DNA of 64,000 nt, from assembly GCF_958979055.1 (NCBI RefSeq), contig NC_084889.1, forward strand, positions 744,001-808,000, given 5' to 3'. Made by a program: the position numbers and the translations under genes. This document shows, in pieces, positions 55,545 through 64,000 of this stretch. The stretch is from Alnus glutinosa (Eukaryota; Streptophyta; Magnoliopsida; Fagales; Betulaceae). Every line of letters begins with the position of its first letter. Positions within the stretch are counted from its first letter, which is position 1. Below the pieces are notes generated by a model. The model was not told the origin of the DNA. It made no database searches and saw nothing but the letters and a program-made list of their open reading frames with translations.

Positions 55545-58138
55545 ATGAATGCAACACCAAGCCCCTCCTTTCCTCGCACACTCAGAAGAGTCCCCAAACC
55601 CCCAGACATTTCTTCAAGACCGCACAAGCTCCTCACTTCCCATTCTAGCATTAGGGTCTTAGCCACCCAGAATGCACCAAAGCCCGCAAATTCTTGTCCC
55701 CAAAATGCCCATTATGATCCAGGAAATTTACCCCTCTGGACTGCCACTGAGATAGCTGAAGCTGTAAATGGAAGAATTGTGAAATGGGGTTCTCCTGGGA
55801 CCATTTCTACAGACACTAGAGCCCTTGAGCCCAACCAATGGTTCTTCGCCATTGCCGGCGAAAACTTCGATGCCCACGATTTCATAACCCCGGAATTATC
55901 CGGAAAAGGATGTGTCGGAGTAATCGGTAACCGGGTTCTCGAGAATTGGGATAAGGGTTTTGTCGAAATCAGTGGTGATACTGTGAATTCATTGGTGAAG
56001 ATGGCCAACTATGCAAGGCATAGGTTCGATGGTGCATTGGTGGGAGTGACTGGTAGTGTGGGAAAAACTACTACAAAGAGTATGATAGCTTTGGCTCTTG
56101 AAAGCCTGGGAAACCGGGTTTATCAAAGTCCCGGGAATTGGAATAATAGGATTGGAGTTGCTTTGTCATTGATTGGGATTCCTAGAAATGCAGGAAGTGT
56201 GGTTTTGGAGATGGGGATGAGTGCAAAGGGCGAGATTTTGGAGCTTGCAAGGATGGCTAGGCCGTCCATAAGAGTGATTTTGAATGTGGGGTCTTCGCAT
56301 TTGGAGAACTTTGCGAGTTTGGAGGAGGTTGCAGTGGCAAAAGGGGAGATTCTAGCGGAAGTGAAGCCCGGGGATATGTGTGTTTTGAATGCTGACGATC
56401 CATTAGTTATGAGCCTTCCTATTCCATATGGCGTTAAAAAGGTGAGTGAGGTTAGTCTTTATTTATTGTTGTTAATTTGATTTCACATTCTATCAAATAT
56501 CTGAGTTTTTGGAGAGTTTTAAGTTCTGAATTGCTTTGTTTTCTATATGGTAGTTTATAAAGTTGCTTTGTTTTCGATCTGGTTTGGTGTTTGTGACAAT
56601 AGTGCTTGATCAACTCTAGTAGTATATCACAGTCTTTCAAGCGGGCTGTTGTTGTTCTGGCATGATATCAGCGAACTGTGCTAGGATTTAATATGTTCTG
56701 TAGTGTTGACATGATAAAATTCCCACATGGATGGCCTTTTAGTTTTATTCTTGATGACACTATTATTGGTGGGGAAGTTTTGAAACGAACGTCAAAGAGT
56801 ATTCTGATGGTTCACCCAGAATGGAGTTCAATTTTCTTGTTTTGTATAGCTGCTGTGCTTGTTTCTTCTACCTTTGCCGATTCATTTAATGAGAGGAATT
56901 GGGTTTTATTGAGTGTCATCTTTGTTTACATTGAATCAGTAAAAATTAATCTTGGAGTTTTGATTCAGTGGTAACTATTTCCTTGGCTTTATCAGGTGCT
57001 CTTTGGTCGGAGGGAGGGGTGTGATGTCCGGTTGATTGTGGCAGAAAGTGTTGATGGAGGTCTTGGAGTTCGAGTTGTACTAGAGAAAAATAAAGAGAAG
57101 TAAGATCATTATAGAATTTCAAACCCTTTACTTTTTTCATTTTTCGGTGACATGTGAGAAAGGCAGTTTTTTTCTTTGCATCTTCTCTATGCATCTGAAT
57201 GAAAGTTGTTGCATGCATTTTATATCACCACTTAATAATGACCTAGATTTAATGTAATTGTCCTTCTCCAGTGGCTTTTAACGTAAAACTGAAAGGAGTA
57301 TTCTGACTGCCAGGGCAGGGAGGCCCAGAACTTATAAACATTCATGGGGATTGTTGAACTTATTTTCACCATGTTGAGACCATAAAAGGATATTAATATA
57401 TTCTTGTTTATTTAAATTTTTAATTGAGCATTTGTCGGTGCTTTCTTTTAGCTGTCAGATATTTCACTCCTTCCCATCTTTTAATCATGTTTATAATAGC
57501 TTTAATCAACTTTAAGCAGTGATACTTACAAATTTCATTTCAATGGCGGTTTCATATCCAGGGTAGAATTTCTAATTCCTAGTCCCGGTCTGCATCTGGC
57601 GACCAATGCATGTGCAGCAGCGGCAGTTGCAACTCTGTTGGGTGCTTCTCTTCCTCAAGTTGGGATGTGCTTGTCAAGATTTTGTCCTGTTCGGATGAGG
57701 TCGGAGCTTGAAGTTGCTAAAAGTGGCATCAAAATAGTAAATGATATCTACAATGCCAATCCTGTTAGCACCAAAGCTGCCATTGACCTACTAAAGAGCA
57801 TTGATTGCTGTGGTAAAAAAGTTTCTCTACTCGGAGACATGTTAGAACTTGGTTCATTTGAGATGAAGTCTCATGAAATGATTTTAAACCATTGTTGTGA
57901 TTCCCGTATTGACTTAGTTGGCCTCGTTGGGAAGAGATATTTTGCAGCAGCTGAGAATTTGAATTTATTTGATAAGATAAATACTGTACATACCCATGAT
58001 GCAGCAACCCTTGCACTGGAAATTGTGAAGAGGCTAGATTGTAATGATGTTGTTTTGGTGAAGGGTAGTCGTGCAATGAAAATGGAGAGCATAGTTGATG
58101 CAATTAAAGCAATGAATCTGCAGAATCCATGTTTATAG
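55545..58138 (+). CDS. MURF: UDP-N-acetylmuramoyl-tripeptide--D-alanyl-D-alanine ligase (MurF), plastid-type
   Basis: ATP-dependent ligase that adds D-Ala-D-Ala to UDP-MurNAc-tripeptide, the last cytoplasmic step of peptidoglycan precursor synthesis in bacteria. In mosses and other plants MurF belongs to the plastid peptidoglycan pathway tied to chloroplast division. Exons 55545-56441, 56996-57099, 57562-58138; 525 residues. The first 70 residues are rich in Ser, Pro and Arg and poor in acidic residues, fitting a chloroplast transit peptide. The ATP loop is GVTGSVGKTTTK (167-178). Other family blocks: STDTR, NWNNRIGVAL, VVLEMGMSAKGEI, NADDP, NDIYNANPVST and LLGDMLELG. The chain ends with VLVKGSRAMKME, as in MurF. 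No lesion is seen, so it appears functional. Confidence 0.95.
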
Positions 58139-58523
58139 TGATTCTTATTTTGATGCTGATAAGGCTTCTGAATTTTACTGGACGAAAGTGCTTCTTTTTG
58201 CAGTTTACTCTCCCTGCCGTTCATTATTTTGAAGTCCTGAGCATTTTCAGCATTGAATTCTAAAAGCGCGGCAGGCTAATTCAACTTTGTTGACGAATAC
58301 ATGCCATTCAAGCACTCTTTGTACGTATATATCTTGAGGAGGGAGCTAATGAACCACTCTTGTTTATAACTTTCTAGACTTCCCTCAAAAGGTCATATGG
58401 ATATACTATGCAGTCAAATCCCGGCATGTTACTTTCATGTCCATGAGCATGAAAGCGATTAGACACTTAATTCAGCTACAGACTGAGATATGTGGAGTAG
58501 TTAAAATTGCTTTATATCAAAAG

Positions 58524-58556
<33 letters not shown>

Positions 58557-59524
58557 GGTGTGTTTCCACTAGGCCTATTATATCTAAATAGATGATGTTC
58601 ACACAAGATGGGCTGAACATGTCACGACTCAACATGGAACATGTCAGGATTTTTATCCTCTAAAATTTTTTTGACGATTTTTTATAAACTTATATATATA
58701 TATATATATATGCATGCGCGTATGATTGAAAGGATAAAAAGGAAAAAGTCAGCAGTCATGAAACGAATTGAAGTGGAAGAGCCTTTATCCTTTCATTTTC
58801 TTATCTTAGAATTGAAGAGGGCTGGCATCACAAAGTTAACATTCCAGCTCACAAAAGCTTCAGTTACACCCCCTCGCTTAGTCGCTATAAGAAAAAGAGG
58901 CAACACATGATGCATCTCCGGATTGTATTGAAAAGGAGTTCCAACCAAACAGGACATTTCACTTGATCAGGAAAAAAAAAATTGGTGGCCACGATCACCA
59001 AATGTTGCTTGTCGAAGGTTTGGTGGGGTGACTCTGTCAGCGCTTAAGTTAGCCATACATAAATTGTATATGCGGCTAACATTTTTCAAGATGCAATAGA
59101 ATGGTTCACTATTATTAGGGTGATTAATACATTAAGACATTAATCCCCACTATACTTCAATTTTAAAGTAAGTCCAATACACCAATAGAATTATCAAAGA
59201 AGACTTGGAGATTCCTACAAAATCTTTTTTCTAAAAGCAACTAAACATTTACATGTCATCTCTTCAATAATTTTTGTTTGGGCAAGTATCTTTACAAGTG
59301 CATGCCTCTGCCTTTACTCTCATTGATGAGCAATAGATGACTCATGCAACAAAAAGTTGAGATTCCCACTATTCTTATCCCTTTAAATACATATGCAGAA
59401 GGATACAAGGCATGATCAACCTTACCAAGCCTCACTTCCCCTGATTTCTGCCAGAGCAGAAAATTCTACAGCAGAAGCTGTTCCAACTAGAGCTAGAAGT
59501 GAATTTTACCACTACTTATCAGCC
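58139..59524. other. MurF 3' region and GEM-like promoter
   Basis: Holds the MurF 3' UTR, a long poly(T) run (58527-58550), a (TA)n run at about 58691-58710 and the GEM-like promoter. The segment 58791-58912 (GGGCTGGCATCACAAAG, CCAGCTCACAAAAGCTTCA, GAGGCAACACATGATG) is repeated in diverged form at 63240-63370. No gene. Confidence 0.6.
59382..59389 (+). promoter_or_regulatory. Probable TATA box of the GEM-like gene
   Basis: TTTAAATA in CCCTTTAAATACATATG. A start site about 30 bases downstream (near 59415) would lie after the in-frame ATG at 59393, which argues that translation begins at ATG 59525. Confidence 0.5.
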
Positions 59525-60256
59525 ATGAAAACCTCCCTTCAGCAACATGTAATTGGAGTTCCAATTAGCTCAGCAGCATTCCTATTTGAGAGGTCTACAA
59601 CTAGATACTTACCTGATCTTTCTGGCCAATACAATCTTCCATCTCATAAACATGGGTCTCCTTCATGCAAACAGAGTAAGACTCTCTCTCTTCTCTCTCA
59701 ATCAAACAATTAATTTAGATAAATCTGTTTTAGTAATGGGGTTTGTCTTAATATTGCAGGTAGAGTACGTTCAATTCTTAGTAGGATGAACAAGCTTGGG
59801 AAAAAAGCAGACAGGTTTACGCATGGAGTCAGAGAGCATGGTAATTAGTAATTTTGTTTTTCTTAGTAGTCCGAGCATGCATTACATGTAATCTTCTGAA
59901 AGAAGTATTGAGTGAAAAAGTTGCTTACTTTAGTTCTTGTGAAACTGCAGTCCGGCTGGCACCCAAAATCACTGAAAGTTTGAAGGGGAAGTTGAGCTTG
60001 GGGGCTAGAATTCTTCAAGTAGGTGGGATGGAGAAAGTCTTCAAGCAGTTATTTGATGTTAGAGAAGGAGAGAAACTGTTTAAGGCTTCTCAATGCTACT
60101 TGTCAACCACAACCGGCCCTATAGCAGGTCTCCTCTTCATCTCCACAGACAAGATTGCTTTTTGCAGTGAGAAACCCATCAAAATCTCTTGCCCAAGTGG
60201 AGAATTCAGCAGAATACATTACAAGGTAACTCACATCATCATATCTATTACACAAA

Positions 60257-60291
<35 letters not shown>

Positions 60292-60492
60292 CCTGCTAAC
60301 ACCTTTAAGAAATTTGTGCAGGTCTTGATCCCACTAAGAAAGATAAAGACAGTCAACCAAAGTGAGAATGTGAAGAAGCCTTCGCAGAAGTACATAGATA
60401 TAGTTACCGTAGATAATTTCGAGTTTTGGTTTATGGGTTTCATAGATTATCAGAGAGCTTTCAAATATCTTCAGCAAGTAATCACTCAATAG
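59525..60492 (+). CDS. GEM-like GRAM-domain protein (ABA-responsive group)
   Basis: Member of the plant GEM-like/GER family, related to GLABRA2-expression modulator and ABA-responsive proteins; the GRAM domain is thought to bind lipids or membranes. Exons 59525-59675, 59760-59840, 59951-60225, 60322-60492; 225 residues, the usual size. The N-terminus MKTSLQQHVIGVPISSAAF is family-like. Next come SRMNKLGKKADRFTHGVREH, then the GRAM domain from about residue 90 (GGMEKVFKQLFDVREGEKL, LYLSTT-like strand, GLLFISTDKIAFCSEKP). The C-terminal half ends FEFWFMGFIDYQRAFKYLQQ. An in-frame ATG at 59393 is rejected because of the TATA position. Intron 3 has a (CT)n run. A second family member may lie to the right of the window. 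Confidence 0.92.
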
Positions 60493-60903
60493 TGATTGGA
60501 GAATACGTGTCTTCCCTCTGCTTCATCTGATGTGTTTTGTTATTTAAATAAGCATGATACAGTTTTGGACGGTGTATATATTTCTAGTGATGAACAATGT
60601 TAATATACATTCTGCAGCGGTTATTGCTTAAACTCACGTTGTGGACCTAATTAATACACATCAAACTTTTTGTCTTCTGAGGATTTTATCTTACATGAAA
60701 AAAAAAAATTATGCTAACCATTTACTCAAGTCATTAGCTTGATCTATCGAAAGATTAGCTTGTAAACACCTTATCGTTTCTTTTGGTTAAGGTATGATAA
60801 TTGGACATTAAAATTGGTTTTCTTTTGAAGCCCAGCCCTTCTGGGCTCAAGCTCGAAGCCCTCCAACGATCTCCCTACCTCCCTCTGTTCGAAATTCCTT
60901 GTG

Positions 60904-60914
60904 TATATATAAAC
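60904..60914 (+). promoter_or_regulatory. TATA box of the small secreted-protein gene
   Basis: TATATATAAAC lies 69 bases before ATG 60973, which leaves room for a leader of about 35-40 bases. Confidence 0.6.
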
Positions 60915-60972
60915 TAAAACTCAAAATCAGATAGAATTTGAAATACGTGATTCTGTTTGTCAAATAGCAAAA

Positions 60973-61811
60973 ATGAGATCGGCCATGGTTGTTAGTCTCA
61001 CTCTCACGGTGATCTCCACTGTCTTTACACCAGCATTCGACAACGCCAACGTGGCTCCAACTCCACTTGCAGTCGGACCAGTTATTGGATTCCTTCCAGC
61101 GTCTCAAGGTGTGACGTTCCACATCGCATAAGAATTGGGATGTGCCTATATGTATAAACACACCATTTTTGACACAATATGTTTTAAGGCCGTGATTGCC
61201 ATAAACCAATCAGAACTCTGCAGTTAAGCGTGCTTCTGCGAAAGTAGTACTAGGATGGGTGAGTTTCTGGGAAGACTGGTTTAGGTGAGCCAAAAGCAGA
61301 CAATATTGTGTCGTTGGGGGTAGGTCGTTACAAATGGTATCAGAGTCATTGTCCAACGTAAGATGGGAGAGCGTGCACAAGCCCATAAGGGTCACGACGG
61401 GCACTTGTTGGGACGCCAAGAATGAGGTGATTCCATCAGGGTCGCCAGCGAGGACGTTCCCAAGACGGGGTGGTTGTGACGTCCCACACCGCCTAGGAAT
61501 GAGGATGTGCATATATGTATAAATGCACAATTCTTGACAGAACGCGTTTTAAAGCCGTGATGACCATGAACTTATCAGAACTCTGCAGTTAAGTGTGCTT
61601 TTGCGAGAGTAGTATCAAGATGGGTGATCTCCTAGAAAGTATGGTTCGGGTGAGCTAAAAGCGAACAATATTATGTCGTTAGGGGTCGATCGTTACACAA
61701 GGTCCTCCACCAACAGCCGGATCCGACAATGCTTTGTCTAGAGACGTTATCTCCTATGTGTTCGGGCCTTCGAATATCACTCCTCTGCCACCAGCCTTCG
61801 GTTACATCTAG
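60973..61811 (+). CDS. Small Pro-rich secreted protein, frame interrupted by a Cassandra TRIM
   Basis: I do not recognise the family. The frame opens at ATG 60973 with MRSAMVVSLTLTVISTVFTP, a likely signal peptide, then APTPLAVGPVIGFLPASQ. At 61110 a Cassandra element begins. After it, from 61702, the host frame resumes as PPPTAGSDNALSRDVISYVF and ends GPSNITPLPPAFGYI with TAG at 61809. G61109 plus the element's first T makes a GT donor (CAAG|GTGTGA), and the right target copy ends in AG (CACAAG|GTCC). A spliced product would have 81 residues. If the intron is not spliced, translation stops soon inside the element and the gene is broken. Open frames on both sides of an old insertion favour splicing, but this is inference. 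Confidence 0.6.
61110..61697 (+). mobile_element. Cassandra TRIM (non-coding LTR retrotransposon with 5S rRNA-like LTRs)
   Basis: Structure complete: 5' LTR 61110-61332, 3' LTR 61475-61697, both 223 bp, starting TGTGACG and ending CGTTACA. A primer-binding site TGGTATCAGAGT lies at 61335-61346, and a purine-rich stretch GACGGGGTGG precedes the 3' LTR. A perfect 5-bp target duplication CAAGG flanks it (61105-61109, 61698-61702). Each LTR carries a 5S rRNA-derived segment (AGAACTCTGCAGTTAAG, then GTAGTA...GATGGGTGA), the hallmark of Cassandra. No protein is encoded, as in all TRIMs. By eye the LTRs differ at about 40 of 223 sites, so the insertion is old. Confidence 0.93.
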
Positions 61812-64000
61812 CCTCCACCACCCCCAATCCCTGCAACTGCAAGAAGTCCAAGTGGTTGGCCGACTAGGTGTACAATGTCCTAAAAATTGGCGTGAGTGTA
61901 CTTTCAGTATTTTGGGCAAGTTTCTACTTAAGAAAATTTAAAAAAAGGAAACCAAACAACATGTCGAAGTTAATTTGGATTCAATTATTGACCTCGATTT
62001 TTGTGATGTCGACTTGGACGTAATTTGTATACAGCATTGAGTAATTTGTAAATTAGGCTAACTATAATGACAAATTTTGTATTTTTTGTTATGGAAGTAA
62101 TATGAGGATAAGTTGGAAATCGTATTATAGTATAATTATGTTAAATGGTGATAGTTATCTATTTGAGTTAGTCTTTTAATTACTTATAGCACTATGGTGC
62201 ATAAGTTATTTAGTAGTAGGTTTCTATTGTTCTTTTAGAGTCAGAGTTATCTTCGAGTAGGTTATTTATATTAAGGGTTTATCTTAGAATAGCTATATCT
62301 TTGTAATTGTAATTCTCTTATTATAGGCGTGAGTGATTAATAAAAAATGTTTGAAAAGGGTTTTAGATTCCTTTTAAATCTCAAAGGTCTAGGTTCTCTC
62401 AAAATTTAAAATCTATCCCATTGCATGTTTGTGAAACTATGCATTCACACGTAACATTTTTTCCTATTGAAATCTGCAAATAAGGATTGTTCTTCGGAGT
62501 TGGTTAATGGTCTGACCGATGGAAAAAAGAGGATCAAAAGTCTATTTCCACTTTTTCAAAGAGGGATAAAAGTGTGGTGTAAAGCATTACTCTTTCTAAT
62601 ATTATACAACACAAAGATTTAAGCTTTTCTTCTTCTCTTTTTTATTTTTTATTTTTTCGAGGGGGTTGGAAGTTGGGATCTCAGAACCTTTGAAATAATA
62701 TAGATGTACAGTTGAGAATTTTTGTTCTTCTTTAACTTAATTCTATTATGACTCTTGATATGTGATATTTTTGCAGTATTCACAAGTAGAAACAACACAA
62801 GATCTTGGTCAGAGCTAAATGACGCTATCTTAAAGCCACTTTTTTTTTCTTTCTCCGCTGAGGTCCTTAATTGAAGCTAGGATTACATTTTCTGCTGCCC
62901 AATCTACATTTTCTCTGCAGCAATCGACATGTGGAGACAAAAGTATTGTCTGCCAACAATTTAACGTTAAAAAAACCGGCCTTGAATCTTCATTGGTTCA
63001 ATGCTGACATGAGCATTTGAATATAAAGAAACCCAAAAAGATTGGTTGCAGTCCAGATCAGCGTATGACCAGTACTTGTCCTATCTACCTGTGACTTAAT
63101 GATGAGGGTTTTATTTATTTATTGGATGAATATGAGGGTTTTTATTCATATCACTCAAATCAAACATTCAGCAATGAATTCTCACAAACGTCACAAGCTC
63201 ATTCAACTTGCGACCATTTAGGTGAAAGCAGCCATTTCCCCTTTCTTTATCTTATCTTATCTTGGTTCCAAATAGGCTGGCATCAGAAAGCTAAAATGCC
63301 AGCTCAGAAAGCTTCATTGGCACACACTCACATGGTCAGCAAAAGAGAAAACAGGCAGCATATGACGACTGTGTGATAGAAAATGTCTTCCAAATAGTCA
63401 GGGTATTTTATTTACAAAGACCCTTTATTAGAATGGTATAATTTTCCAAAAGATTACCTTGGAAGAACCCCACTTCTATATATTTTATGTAATGACTCCG
63501 GAAATCACCGACCGCATCTAAACTATTAATCCAAAATGATTAGTTAGGTTACAATTAGAGCTTTGATGTAATCCTAATCTGTAAGGATTACACTAGCTTT
63601 TATCTAAATAGCTTATCTAGTCTAAATAGAAGTAATAGTTTGAATAAGAATCTTATCTCTTCTAGTGAGAGAAGACGAGTAATAGTAGTTGTTTTCATTT
63701 AAAGTTTTATTTGAATAGCAATAGGTTATCTAGCTGAATGTATGTGATAACTCTATCTAAAATAGAGTTACACTCCTATGGGGAGTTTGCTAGGTTTATT
63801 GTGTATTTAAAGGAATGATTATGGAATATATGTTATGTTGAATTTTGTTAAGTAAAATACAGTCTCACTGTGTTTTTTGGGAGTTCCTGGCTCACTCGAA
63901 ACAACCAACCTATCAATTCTTGTGTTTTGTATTAATTGGTTCACATCAAGCTTCCCACTTAATATGGACAATCTATCCGCTCAATGTAGAACTAACTTTT
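61812..64000. other. Spacer with duplicated GEM-like upstream segment
   Basis: AT-rich, no recognised gene. 63240-63370 repeats, in diverged form, the segment 58791-58912 upstream of the GEM-like gene (AGGCTGGCATCAGAAAG, CCAGCTCAGAAAGCTTCA, CAGGCAGCATATGACG). A TATA-like TATATATTTTA lies at about 63477, comparable to the GEM-like core promoter. The last 500 bases have no convincing coding frame. Confidence 0.5.

Noticed and set aside
61186-61641. Two 5S rRNA-like genes
   Set aside because: Both 5S-like segments lie inside the LTRs of the Cassandra TRIM and are diverged; they are part of the element, not rRNA genes.
62150-62460. LTR-like AT-rich stretch with TTGTAATTGTAATTCTCTTA
   Set aside because: Resembles the end of some LTRs in composition only; no partner repeat or target duplication found.
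63122-63376. 84-codon frame at the right end
   Set aside because: It overlaps the duplicated GEM-like upstream DNA, which is non-coding in the other copy.
63488-64000. Possible start of an LTR retrotransposon running off the window end
   Set aside because: TGTAATGACTC looks like an LTR start, but no matching end, primer-binding site or coding domain is visible within the window.

Overview
The window is nuclear DNA of a eudicot plant, probably woody. It holds intron-rich genes with GT-AG introns up to about 5 kb, AT-rich spacers, plant L1-type LINEs with a C-terminal RNase H domain, MITEs and a 5S-derived Cassandra TRIM. Gene families point to dicots (SF3B1 without introns, GEM-like, SHAQKYF MYB). 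I cannot name a species.

Layout, left to right. 69-8098 (+): last six coding exons of a SNF2-RING helicase of the CHR27/CHR28 (FRG) type; its start lies outside the window. 10191-21104 (+): complete 13-exon arginine methyltransferase PRMT6. The pair matches the Arabidopsis neighbours At3g20010/At3g20020 as I remember them. 22164-25967 (+): single-exon splicing factor SF3B1. 25968-30886: nearly 5 kb without a recognised gene. 30887-31384 (+): small acidic protein with two ANCHR/MIM1-like motifs. 32355-40680 (-): six-EF-hand CREC (reticulocalbin-like) protein of the secretory pathway, convergent with the previous gene. 41407-46160 (+): a decayed L1 LINE. 49968-54004 (+): SHAQKYF-type MYB (SRM1/At5g08520-like). 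55545-58138 (+): MurF, a peptidoglycan-precursor ligase probably imported into plastids. 59525-60492 (+): GEM-like GRAM-domain protein. 60973-61811 (+): a small secreted-protein gene with a Cassandra TRIM inside its reading frame. 61812-64000: spacer with a duplicated GEM-like upstream segment.

The genes do not form one pathway. The left part is rich in nuclear gene-expression functions (chromatin remodelling, histone arginine methylation, splicing); the right part resembles a rearranged Arabidopsis chromosome 5 segment (EF-hand, MYB, GEM-like).

The most interesting signals come from small mobile DNA. (1) The Cassandra copy is placed so that its 5-bp target duplication and first base create a GT...AG intron that would restore the host frame exactly. 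(2) Six insertions consist of little more than the poly(A) end of a retrotransposon (14-82 bp), each between direct target duplications of 12-18 bp; one has its empty site preserved in a tandem duplicate 216 bp away. (3) A truncated LINE ends directly at the 3' splice site of PRMT6 exon 9. (4) An antisense calcium-ATPase fragment sits in PRMT6 intron 1. (5) Several MITEs can be delimited with their target duplications. I found no CRISPR array, tRNA gene, intact autonomous element or clearly new enzymatic system.
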